Assembly (NCBI RefSeq): GCF_003449015.1
Contig: NZ_QRGD01000001.1
Coordinates: 1,072,639 to 1,136,638 of the forward strand
Reading direction: 5' to 3'
DNA: 64,000 bases
From: Aureibaculum luteum
Lineage (GTDB): Bacteria > Bacteroidota > Bacteroidia > Flavobacteriales > Flavobacteriaceae
Below are positions 45,131 through 52,915 of this stretch, in pieces. Within the stretch, counting starts at the first letter, position 1. Every line of letters begins with the position of its first letter. The position numbers were made by a program, and so were the translations under genes. Below the pieces are notes generated by a model. That model saw nothing but the letters and a program-made list of their open reading frames with translations. It did not search any database and had not been told where the DNA came from.

Positions 45131-47008
45131 ATGAGTATTTTTCAAGACATATATGATGTAATTGTAGTTGGTGGAGGTCATGCAGGTAGTGAAGCAGCAG
45201 CGGCTAGTGCTAATATGGGCTCTAAGACCTTGTTAATAACCATGAGCTTGCAAAATATCGCTCAGATGAGTTGTAACCCTGCTATGGGTGGTATTGCTAA
45301 AGGACAAATTGTGAGAGAGATTGATGCCTTGGGTGGTTATAGTGGAATTGTTTCTGATAAATCTGCTATTCAATTTAAAATGCTGAATAAATCTAAAGGT
45401 CCGGCAATGTGGAGTCCAAGGGTTCAGAGTGATAGAATGCGATTTGCTGAAGAGTGGAGAAATATGTTGGAACAAACTGAGAATTTAGATTTCTTCCAGG
45501 ATATGGTCAATGGTTTGATTGTTGAAAAGGGAAAGATTATTGGTGTAAAAACAGGTTTGGGATTGACGATAAAGTGTAAGTCGGTTATCTTAACAGCAGG
45601 TACTTTTTTAAATGGATTAATACATATTGGCGATAAAAACTTTGGTGGAGGTAGAGCAGGTGAAAAAGCTTCAACTGGTATAACTGAAGATTTAGTTAAG
45701 TTAGGTTTTGAATCGGGTAGAATGAAAACTGGAACACCACCTAGAGTAGATGGTAGGTCTTTAGATTATTCTAAAATGACAGAACAACCTGGAGATGTTA
45801 AACCAGAAAAATTCTCATATACAAACTTAACAAAACCATTAGTGCATCAAAAGTCTTGTCATATGACTTATACGAGTCTTGAAGTGCATGACTTGTTACG
45901 GACAGGTTTTGATAGGTCTCCAATGTTTAATGGTAGAATACAAAGTATTGGTCCGAGATATTGTCCTTCTATAGAGGATAAGATAGATAGATTTGCTACC
46001 AAAGATAGGCATCAAATGTTTATTGAACCTGAAGGATGGAATACAGTTGAGGTCTATGTAAATGGTTTTTCAACTTCTTTACCTGAAGATGTTCAAGCAA
46101 AAGCATTACGTAAAGTTGTAGGATTTGAAAATGTAAAGTTTTTTAGATTTGGTTATGCAATAGAGTATGATTATTTTCCTCCAACACAATTAAAGCATAC
46201 GCTAGAAACTAAACTGGTGGAGAATTTATATTTTGCTGGTCAGATTAATGGAACCACAGGTTATGAAGAAGCGGGTTCGCAAGGTTTAATGGCAGGTATT
46301 AATGCTGCTTTAAAAATACAAGAGCGTGAGCCATTTATATTAAAACGTAGTGAAGCGTATATAGGCGTTTTAATAGATGATTTAATCACTAAAGGTACAG
46401 AAGAGCCTTACAGGATGTTTACATCAAGAGCGGAGTATAGAACTTTGTTGAGACAAGATAATGCTGATTTACGATTAACACCAATGTCTTATAAGATAGG
46501 ATTAGCGTCAAAAGAACAATTAGATCGTGTTCATGAAAAGCAAGAAAAAACAGATTTGTTTGTTGCTTTTCTTAAAGAGACAAGTATAAAACCGGAAGAT
46601 GTAAATCCAATATTGATAAACAAAAAAACGGCTGAGGTTGATCAGTCTATGAAGATGATAAAATTGGCTTCTCGACCACAATTAGATTTTGACGATGTAA
46701 GACAGTTTCCAGGTGTTAATGATTTTATTATTGATAATGTTATAGACAATGAAATTGTTGAGCAAACAGAAATTCATGTAAAATATGCTGGTTATATAGA
46801 AAAGGAAAAGAACAATGCTGATAAACTAAATAGGCTAGAAAACATTTCTATTCCTTCTGATTTTGATTATCATAAATTGAAATCATTGTCTTTTGAGGCT
46901 CGCGAAAAACTATCAAAAATTCAACCAACTAGTATATCACAGGCAAGTAGAATTTCTGGAGTTAAACCAAGTGATGTTTCTGTATTATTGGTTTATATGG
47001 GTAGGTAA
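45131..47008 (+). CDS. mnmG: tRNA uridine-5-carboxymethylaminomethyl modification enzyme MnmG (GidA)
   Basis: 625 residues. FAD-binding Rossmann motif VVGGGHAGSEAA (12-23), MnmG signatures PRYCPSIEDKI and FAGQINGTTGYEEAGSQG, and a C-terminal helical domain that binds MnmE. With MnmE it builds cmnm5U at the wobble position of tRNAs. In many bacteria mnmG lies close to the replication origin, which fits the flanking parS-like sites. Full length; ATG start is clear. Downstream genes are on the same strand. Confidence 0.97.
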   Translation: MSIFQDIYDVIVVGGGHAGSEAAAASANMGSKTLLITMSLQNIAQMSCNPAMGGIAKGQIVREIDALGGYSGIVSDKSAIQFKMLNKSKGPAMWSPRVQSDRMRFAEEWRNMLEQTENLDFFQDMVNGLIVEKGKIIGVKTGLGLTIKCKSVILTAGTFLNGLIHIGDKNFGGGRAGEKASTGITEDLVKLGFESGRMKTGTPPRVDGRSLDYSKMTEQPGDVKPEKFSYTNLTKPLVHQKSCHMTYTSLEVHDLLRTGFDRSPMFNGRIQSIGPRYCPSIEDKIDRFATKDRHQMFIEPEGWNTVEVYVNGFSTSLPEDVQAKALRKVVGFENVKFFRFGYAIEYDYFPPTQLKHTLETKLVENLYFAGQINGTTGYEEAGSQGLMAGINAALKIQEREPFILKRSEAYIGVLIDDLITKGTEEPYRMFTSRAEYRTLLRQDNADLRLTPMSYKIGLASKEQLDRVHEKQEKTDLFVAFLKETSIKPEDVNPILINKKTAEVDQSMKMIKLASRPQLDFDDVRQFPGVNDFIIDNVIDNEIVEQTEIHVKYAGYIEKEKNNADKLNRLENISIPSDFDYHKLKSLSFEAREKLSKIQPTSISQASRISGVKPSDVSVLLVYMGR

Positions 47009-47064
47009 AGGTGCCTCTTCTAATCTCTTCCAAAGATGTACTTTGTATTGTGAATAATGGAGTT

Positions 47065-47088
47065 GTCATTCCGAAGCAGGAGGAATCT
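47065..47088 (+). repeat. Small interspersed palindromic repeat (ATTCC ... GGAAT type)
   Basis: GTCATTCCGAAGCAGGAGG followed by AATCT. The ends ATTCC (47068-47072) and GGAAT (47082-47086) form an inverted repeat. From memory this resembles short dispersed repeats of marine flavobacteria. Single copy in this window. Confidence 0.4.
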
Positions 47089-47157
47089 CATTAAATAAAA
47101 CTCTACTCTAATATATTTTTCTAGCCTATGAATGGTAGTTTAGTAATATTAAATCAT

Positions 47158-47173
47158 GGTTCCACGTGAAACA
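47158..47173. promoter_or_regulatory. parS-like site 2
   Basis: GGTTCCACGTGAAACA, right half perfect and CACGTG core intact. The GTG in the core (47166-47168) is the best start codon of the small membrane-protein gene. Confidence 0.6.
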
Positions 47174-47354
47174 AAATTCTAAAACCAATTTAAATTTTAA
47201 TACTTTAAAAAATGAAGTTGTTTTAAAACAGAGCTTATCGATGTTAAGTTTGGTTTTTGTTCTCTTACCATTTCTGTTTTTTGTTATGATGTTGAGCGTT
47301 TTCAATAGTTATTTTTTATTGTTTAGTTTGTTATGCATTGCGGTTTTAGGTTGA
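47166..47354 (+). CDS. Small hydrophobic protein of unknown function
   Basis: 62 residues from a GTG that sits inside the parS-like site 2. It has two hydrophobic segments (about 25-43 and 45-62) with a short polar N-terminus. The GTG start is unusual, and a later ATG at codon 26 would shorten it to one and a half helices. It lies between mnmG and the 90-residue gene on the same strand. It may be real or a chance frame in AT-rich DNA. Confidence 0.35.
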   Translation: MKQNSKTNLNFNTLKNEVVLKQSLSMLSLVFVLLPFLFFVMMLSVFNSYFLLFSLLCIAVLG

Positions 47355-47405
47355 AACTGCAAGTATGTAATTAAAAATAATTTTGAAAATAAATTAGTAA
47401 TTAGA

Positions 47406-47678
47406 ATGTATCGTTTTCCGCTCTTTTCTCGAAAGAAAACGTTGTTGTATCCAAATTATATTTCTATAGTTCATCAGGGTTATAGGGAAGCCGGAGGTTG
47501 GATGTGGTACCCTACAGTTTTTGGTGAAGTTCGTTACAAACTATATGTTATAAAGTTCTTTCATGGAAACAAACAAGATACAGTCTTTAAAACTTCTAAC
47601 AAAGAAGAAGCTATTCGAAAGGCTAACGAGCTTTCAAAATTATTATATGTAAAAATTCATAACACATTAAAATCATAG
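47406..47678 (+). CDS. Small hypothetical protein, 90 residues
   Basis: Compact basic protein with no signal peptide or helix bundle. Strand-like segments (NYISIVHQGYREAGGWMWYP, RYKLYVIKFFHG) precede a helix (NKEEAIRKANELSKLLYV), as in a small ferredoxin-like or PH-like fold. It starts with ATG and ends 6 nt before the GTG of the methyltransferase gene, in the same frame as it. Probably real because of the tight spacing and codon content. Function unknown. Confidence 0.55.
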   Translation: MYRFPLFSRKKTLLYPNYISIVHQGYREAGGWMWYPTVFGEVRYKLYVIKFFHGNKQDTVFKTSNKEEAIRKANELSKLLYVKIHNTLKS

Positions 47679-47692
47679 TTCCACGTGAAACA
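47677..47692. promoter_or_regulatory. parS-like site 3
   Basis: AGTTCCACGTGAAACA. It spans the stop of the 90-residue gene and the GTG start (47685) of the methyltransferase gene. Confidence 0.6.
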
Positions 47693-48569
47693 AATATTAA
47701 AATCCCCAATCAAAAACAATACATTAGAACCTTATATTTCTTGCAAAGACTATACTGTTTCACATGAAACATTTTCTATTAGTATAGATAAGGAATCTGA
47801 ATTGTTGGTAACAACGCCACAACCAAAAGAAGAAGATCTAGGAAAATATTATGAAAGTGAAGACTACATTTCGCATTCGGATACAAAAAAATCTGTCGTA
47901 GATAAATTATATCATTCGGTTAGAAATTATACCATAAAGAAAAAGGTAAAACTTATTAATTCTTTCAATGCTGACGAAAAAGCAATTTTAGATATTGGTG
48001 CTGGAACGGGTGACTTTTTAGCCGCCTGTAAAAATGATGGATGGAAAGTTACAGGAGTTGAGCCAAACGAAAAAGCGGTAGAAATATTGAATTCCAAATT
48101 AGGAGGCTCTAGAGTTCAAATTTTTTCTGATATCAATGAATTGAATTCTGAATCTTATGATGTCATAACCATGTGGCATGTGTTAGAACATGTTCCAAAT
48201 CTGAAAGAATATATTGCCAAATTAAAATTGCTTTTAAAACCAAATGGAACTTTAATTGTAGCCGTTCCAAATTTTAAAAGTTTTGATGCAAATCATTATA
48301 AAGAATTTTGGGCAGCCTATGATGTGCCGAGACACCTTTGGCATTTTTCTAGAAAATCTATCTCAGATCTATTTGGGCAAGAAAACATGAAAGTAGAAAA
48401 AGTACTGCCAATGAAGTTTGACTCCTTTTATGTTAGTTTACTTTCGGAAAAATACAAAACTGGAAAGTCAAACTTAGTAAAGGCATTCTGGGTAGGATTA
48501 AAGTCAAATAGTAAGGCCAGATCCTCTAAAGAGTATTCATCTTTGATTTATGTGATAAAAAACGCTTAA
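47685..48569 (+). CDS. SAM-dependent methyltransferase
   Basis: 294 residues from a GTG embedded in the parS-like site 3; the preceding codons are closed by the upstream stop and no ATG lies further 5' in frame. Rossmann-type class I methyltransferase with motif I LDIGAGTGDF, motif II near DVITMWHVLEHV, and FAVPNFKSFD-like post motifs. Substrate unknown; related proteins modify lipids or sugars. A further parS-like site (47756-47771) lies in its first codons. Confidence 0.82.
   Translation: MKQILKSPIKNNTLEPYISCKDYTVSHETFSISIDKESELLVTTPQPKEEDLGKYYESEDYISHSDTKKSVVDKLYHSVRNYTIKKKVKLINSFNADEKAILDIGAGTGDFLAACKNDGWKVTGVEPNEKAVEILNSKLGGSRVQIFSDINELNSESYDVITMWHVLEHVPNLKEYIAKLKLLLKPNGTLIVAVPNFKSFDANHYKEFWAAYDVPRHLWHFSRKSISDLFGQENMKVEKVLPMKFDSFYVSLLSEKYKTGKSNLVKAFWVGLKSNSKARSSKEYSSLIYVIKNA
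47756..47771. promoter_or_regulatory. parS-like site 4, inside the methyltransferase gene
   Basis: TGTTTCACATGAAACA. Both arms match canonical parS perfectly; the core is CACATG instead of CACGTG. It encodes VSHET, so it must satisfy both roles. Confidence 0.5.
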
Positions 48570-48756
48570 TATTTATTTTAAGAGTTTTTAAGCTCTTTTG
48601 TAGCTGTTAATGGTGTTACATTATAAACCTCGACAGAAGCTCTTTAAAAAGACAGTATTTTAAGGTCGTTTTCTATAAATAGTACCTATAAGTATCTAAA
48701 GTCTTATAAATTATACTTATAACATTAATTTTAGATATAGAGCGAGGTTATTTTTA

Positions 48757-48764
48757 TATATTTG
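48757..48764 (+). promoter_or_regulatory. Promoter -7 box of the OmpH-like gene
   Basis: TATATTTG, matching TAnnTTTG, 25 nt before the ATG at 48790. Confidence 0.5.
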
Positions 48765-48789
48765 CCAAAATTTAAAATAAACGTAAAGA

Positions 48790-49311
48790 ATGAAAAAATT
48801 AGTAATTGTAGTTATCGTTGCACTTGGATTATTCTCTTGTCAACAATCTGTAAAAATCGCTTATGTGGATGTTGAAGAAATAATGAAAGAATATAAGGGC
48901 ACCAAAGAAACTGAAGCCACTATGAAAGTAAAGTCAGATAAGTTGAAGGCTGAACTAGATAGTTTAATTTCTAATTGGCAAAACAAAGCTAAAGTTTATC
49001 AAGATAATATTCAGAAAATGTCTGCAAACTCCAGAGCTGAAAGAGAGCAGGTTTTAATGCAAGAACAACAACAAATAAATCAACGTCAACAAGTTATACA
49101 ACAACAAGTACAAGCTGAAGGTCAAGAAAGTTTAGAGGCTTTGTCAAAAGAAATTAATGATTTCGTAAAGACATATGCTCAAGGTAAAGGCTACAATTTT
49201 GTATTAGGTACTACAGGAAGTAACGGAACTGTAATGTATGGTGAAGAAAAAGCAGACATAACTGACGATGTTTTGGTGCAATTAAACAAATCTTACAAAA
49301 ATAAAGAGTAA
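48790..49311 (+). CDS. OmpH/Skp-family periplasmic chaperone, lipoprotein
   Basis: 173 residues with a lipobox ending LFSC (Cys17). Mature part: short beta core (VKIAYVDVEEIMKEYKG), a long amphipathic helical pair (about 45-130, rich in Gln, Lys and Glu), and a second core segment (NFVLGTTGSNGTVMYG). This is the Skp jellyfish design, here lipid-anchored, and it helps outer-membrane proteins fold. It has its own promoter box and a strong terminator behind it. Confidence 0.85.
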   Translation: MKKLVIVVIVALGLFSCQQSVKIAYVDVEEIMKEYKGTKETEATMKVKSDKLKAELDSLISNWQNKAKVYQDNIQKMSANSRAEREQVLMQEQQQINQRQQVIQQQVQAEGQESLEALSKEINDFVKTYAQGKGYNFVLGTTGSNGTVMYGEEKADITDDVLVQLNKSYKNKE

Positions 49312-49340
49312 TTTAAAACTACTTATAATCAACACTTTAG

Positions 49341-49372
49341 GCCTGATAATTTATTTTATCAGGCTTTTTTTT
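49341..49372 (+). terminator. Terminator after the OmpH-like gene
   Basis: GCCTGATAA (49341-49349) pairs perfectly with TTATCAGGC (49356-49364), followed by eight T. Confidence 0.9.
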
Positions 49373-49450
49373 GTTAATAAGTTGTTGATAACAAATACTT
49401 AATTATAAAATCTGTCGTTATGAATAAGCTAACAGAACTTAGATTTAATA

Positions 49451-52357
49451 ATGAAGAAATTTATATTATTTACAACGCTATTGTATTTTTCGTTTTCAGT
49501 TTTTTCACAAACTGCTGAGAATAAATATTTAATAAAATATTTAGAAACCAATACTACACAACCAGATTATGGTGTAACTTTTTTAAGTGACAATCAGTTT
49601 ATATACAAATCGCCAAACACTGAAAAAATAAATACGAATAGTTTGAAGCTATCTGAATCAAATTTATTTTTGGCAACTTTAGGTGAAGAAGGAGACATTG
49701 TTGAGAAAAAACAAATTCAGGGACTGCCAACAAATAAGGTTACAAAAACTGGAGCGTCTTACAGTACAGATTTAAGAACGGTTTACTATTCTGCTAAGAA
49801 ATATAGAAAGACGCCCAAGAGAAAAGATAAAGAGCAATTATTTAAAGCTGAAGTTGATTCAGAAGGGAACTGGATTAACGTTGAGAAATTGCCATTTTCA
49901 AATAATCGTTATTCTTTTGGAGAACCTTCATTAAGTAAAAGTGGTGAAGAGTTATATTTTACATCTGACATGCCTTCTTCATTGGGTGGGTTAGATATTT
50001 TTATGGTAGCCATAAATGATGATGGTAGTTTTGGAGAGCCTATTAATTTGGGTAATAAAATTAATACTTCTGGAAACGAAGTGACACCATATATTACTGA
50101 AGATTTAACATTATACTTTTCGTCAGACAATCATAAAGATGGATTAGGGAATTTAGATATCTATACTATTGACTTAAAAAACCCAACAGCAATTGCCGAG
50201 CATTTAGATGCACCTATTAATAGTTTAAATGACGATTTTGCATTTATTATTAATGGTAGTGATAGTAAGGGTTACTTTTCTTCAAACAGATTACAAGGTC
50301 AAAACAATTATGATATTTATTCTTTTTTAGTTGAAAAAACAAAAGAAGACGGTCCTTGTGTTCAAGAAATTACGGGTATCGTAAAAGACAATGGTACACA
50401 AGAAATTATTGAGGATGCAATTATTACATTATATGATGGAGAAAATACAGAAATTGAAGAGTTTAGAACAGATGCTGATGGTATGTATTCTATAACCCTA
50501 GACTGTAACAAAACATATACAATTAAAGCAGGAGCTAAAAATTACAATACGGAAGATCATATTGTGAATACAGCTAATTATTTAGAAGCACCAACGTTGG
50601 AAGCCAACAAGTTCTTAATTAAGAAATCAGCTGAAGAAATTGAAAATGATAATACACTAATAGGTGCAATTGAAGATGAAGAAACAGTTATCGCTGTAGC
50701 TGATGATATCAAGGAAGTTAAAAATGGTATTGAAGAAGCAGTAGAAGAGGAGGCTTATGAAGAGGAGGTAGAAACGATTGCTAATGTCATTGAGACTACT
50801 ACTTCAGCAGAAGAAGATGAAGCAACTGTTGAAGCTGTTTATTTCGGATTTGACAAATCAATTATTACACCTAAGGCTGCTAGAGAATTAGATAAATTAG
50901 GTGATATATTAAGGAATAATAAGAGTATTCATGTTGAGTTATCATCTTATACAGATTCAAGAGGAAATAGTGATTACAACTTAAAGCTATCAGAACGCAG
51001 AGCAAGAGCATCAGCTGATTATTTAGTTTCTCAAGGTATTGATAGAAGCAGAATAAAAGCGAAAGGATATGGAGAAAGTAAAATGGTTAATAAATGTATA
51101 GATGGAATTGAATGTAGTGAAGCTGCACATGAAAAGAATAGAAGAACTGAAATTGCATTTATAAACCCTCAAGCTTCAGTAGAAAATTTTGATAATAATT
51201 CAGTAAGTGATAAAACCGAAATTCTCGAAGAGAAAGCTAAAGAGCCAATTCAAAAAGTTGTAGAAACATCTAGTTATATTGAGACGAAAAAAATAGAACC
51301 CTCAATAGAAGAAAGTGATGAAATAGAAGAAGTAATTGAACCAGAAAATGAAATTGTAACTTCTACTCTAGTTAATAGTTTAGCCGAAAATGATAAACCA
51401 ATTATAACTGAAAAAGTAAAAGAAAATTTTGTCGCTAAAGCATCTACTATTGAATACAAAAAAAAAGAGGAAGTATTAGTTTCTGAATCATTAACTAATA
51501 ATGTAACTACAACTGAAGAAAAAGAAAATAAAACAATTACTTTAAATGAATCTAAACCTGAAGAGGAAACTTTAAGTGAAGAAGCAAAATGGTTAAATAA
51601 GGAAATTGAAAAAAGCAACGAAGACTATGGCAAAATTGAAGCTGAAAAAACGGAGAAAGAAAAACCTCAATTAATAGAGCCAATAACTAAAGTAAATCAG
51701 AAAACCTCAGTTAAAAAGGAACCTATAGATGAGGAGATTAACAAATTAGTTGCCACCGCTAAGGCTGAAGAAAAAGTAGCAGAAAAGTTTAATTTTGAAC
51801 GTGAAGATGCCCAAACGAAAAGTACAATTAGTACAACTGATCCAAACCAATTATTGGCCGATTTAAAAGCTAAACGAGAATCTAAGGAAAATGACATTGA
51901 TGAATCAGAAGTAAAGCAAATAGAAAAAAAAGTAACAGCAGTAATTGAGCCAACAATTAAAAAAGAGGTAGTACTTAATGCTAGCGAGGTGAGTGTAAAA
52001 GCCATGCAAAGTAAAAGAGGTAAATATGTTGAAACGTATAATGCAAAAAAGATAAATGCATTACGTGTTATTTTTAGAATTCAACCCAACACAAATGCCA
52101 TAAAAGGATACAAAGATGCTTATGTAGTGATAAAATCTCCTCAAGGAAAAGTTGTTAATGAAAAAGGTGTTTTTACTTTAAAAGGAGGTGATGATCAACC
52201 TTATACAGACCTAACAACAATTTACTATAATAAACAAAGTATTAAAGCCGTAATGTTTATTGATAAAATAGTGCATAAATTCACTAAAGGAACTTATACT
52301 GTTAACATTTTTATTGATGGGGTAGATGTAGGAGAAAACGTTTTAACACTATCTTAA
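49451..52357 (+). CDS. OmpA-family protein with PD40 and carboxypeptidase-like domains
   Basis: 968 residues with a signal peptide (about 1-20, ending VFSQ). Domains in order: PD40-type beta-propeller blades (about 100-300, with ELYFTSDMPSSLGGLDIF), a carboxypeptidase-regulatory-like beta-sandwich (308-385), an acidic linker, and an OmpA peptidoglycan-binding domain (about 462-575, FGFDKSIITPKAARELD, KLSERRARASADYL). After this comes a 270-residue Lys/Glu-rich linker and a C-terminal beta-rich domain (about 855-968). The last two parts are beyond the usual family length. Probable outer-membrane-to-peptidoglycan anchor. It overlaps the convergent DoxX gene by 9 nt. Confidence 0.85.
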   Translation: MKKFILFTTLLYFSFSVFSQTAENKYLIKYLETNTTQPDYGVTFLSDNQFIYKSPNTEKINTNSLKLSESNLFLATLGEEGDIVEKKQIQGLPTNKVTKTGASYSTDLRTVYYSAKKYRKTPKRKDKEQLFKAEVDSEGNWINVEKLPFSNNRYSFGEPSLSKSGEELYFTSDMPSSLGGLDIFMVAINDDGSFGEPINLGNKINTSGNEVTPYITEDLTLYFSSDNHKDGLGNLDIYTIDLKNPTAIAEHLDAPINSLNDDFAFIINGSDSKGYFSSNRLQGQNNYDIYSFLVEKTKEDGPCVQEITGIVKDNGTQEIIEDAIITLYDGENTEIEEFRTDADGMYSITLDCNKTYTIKAGAKNYNTEDHIVNTANYLEAPTLEANKFLIKKSAEEIENDNTLIGAIEDEETVIAVADDIKEVKNGIEEAVEEEAYEEEVETIANVIETTTSAEEDEATVEAVYFGFDKSIITPKAARELDKLGDILRNNKSIHVELSSYTDSRGNSDYNLKLSERRARASADYLVSQGIDRSRIKAKGYGESKMVNKCIDGIECSEAAHEKNRRTEIAFINPQASVENFDNNSVSDKTEILEEKAKEPIQKVVETSSYIETKKIEPSIEESDEIEEVIEPENEIVTSTLVNSLAENDKPIITEKVKENFVAKASTIEYKKKEEVLVSESLTNNVTTTEEKENKTITLNESKPEEETLSEEAKWLNKEIEKSNEDYGKIEAEKTEKEKPQLIEPITKVNQKTSVKKEPIDEEINKLVATAKAEEKVAEKFNFEREDAQTKSTISTTDPNQLLADLKAKRESKENDIDESEVKQIEKKVTAVIEPTIKKEVVLNASEVSVKAMQSKRGKYVETYNAKKINALRVIFRIQPNTNAIKGYKDAYVVIKSPQGKVVNEKGVFTLKGGDDQPYTDLTTIYYNKQSIKAVMFIDKIVHKFTKGTYTVNIFIDGVDVGENVLTLS

Positions 52358-52756
52358 AATATAAACACCAAATACAGTTACCATAAAGTAAACTACAATA
52401 GTCATAGCTCCAGCATAATCCTTTGCAACACGTTGACCGAACAACAACATTAATAATATTTTTGAGGCTATTACAGCGGCTAAAAAGCCTATTGTAGTAC
52501 TTTCAGAAATATATACTTGTATTATTCCTACAATACTTAAAAAGCCTACAATTACTTCACTTACTAGAATAATAATAAGTAACAAAGGCACACTATTTCT
52601 TAGAAATGTTTTTGCAAAATGATCTTTTAAAAAAGACACATTTCCTTGCCAATCCGTTATTTTGTCTATACCAGATTGTAAAAAAGTAATGGTAATAAAA
52701 ACTAAGATTAAAAGTTGAGGGGCAAATTTTATACCTGTGTTATATAGGTTTTCCAT
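52349..52756 (-). CDS. DoxX-family membrane protein
   Basis: 135 residues with four hydrophobic segments (about 13-30, 52-76, 85-105, 112-133), matching the DoxX/SURF4 fold. FLQSGIDKITDW after the first helix is typical. Function is poorly defined; members link to quinone or thiol redox. It overlaps the end of the OmpA gene by 9 nt and has a TATCTTTG box just upstream. Confidence 0.8.
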   Translation of the reverse strand: MENLYNTGIKFAPQLLILVFITITFLQSGIDKITDWQGNVSFLKDHFAKTFLRNSVPLLLIIILVSEVIVGFLSIVGIIQVYISESTTIGFLAAVIASKILLMLLFGQRVAKDYAGAMTIVVYFMVTVFGVYILR

Positions 52757-52772
52757 GGTTATTGATTTTAAT

Positions 52773-52780
52773 CAAAGATA
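52773..52780 (-). promoter_or_regulatory. DoxX gene promoter -7 box
   Basis: TATCTTTG on the minus strand, 16 nt before the ATG at 52756. Confidence 0.55.
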
Positions 52781-52851
52781 AGGAAAAAACCCCCATTTTT
52801 CAGGGATGCAATAAACCCCCTATTCATGTATCAAATTGTACAATAATCAAT

Positions 52852-52859
52852 TAATTTTG
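52852..52859 (+). promoter_or_regulatory. Possible promoter -7 box of the macroglobulin gene
   Basis: TAATTTTG matching TAnnTTTG, 56 nt before the ATG at 52916. Confidence 0.4.
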
Positions 52860-52915
52860 TGGTTATATAGTAATATTGTTGTGTATACGCAGTATTGTAA
52901 CTTAACCCTTTTATA

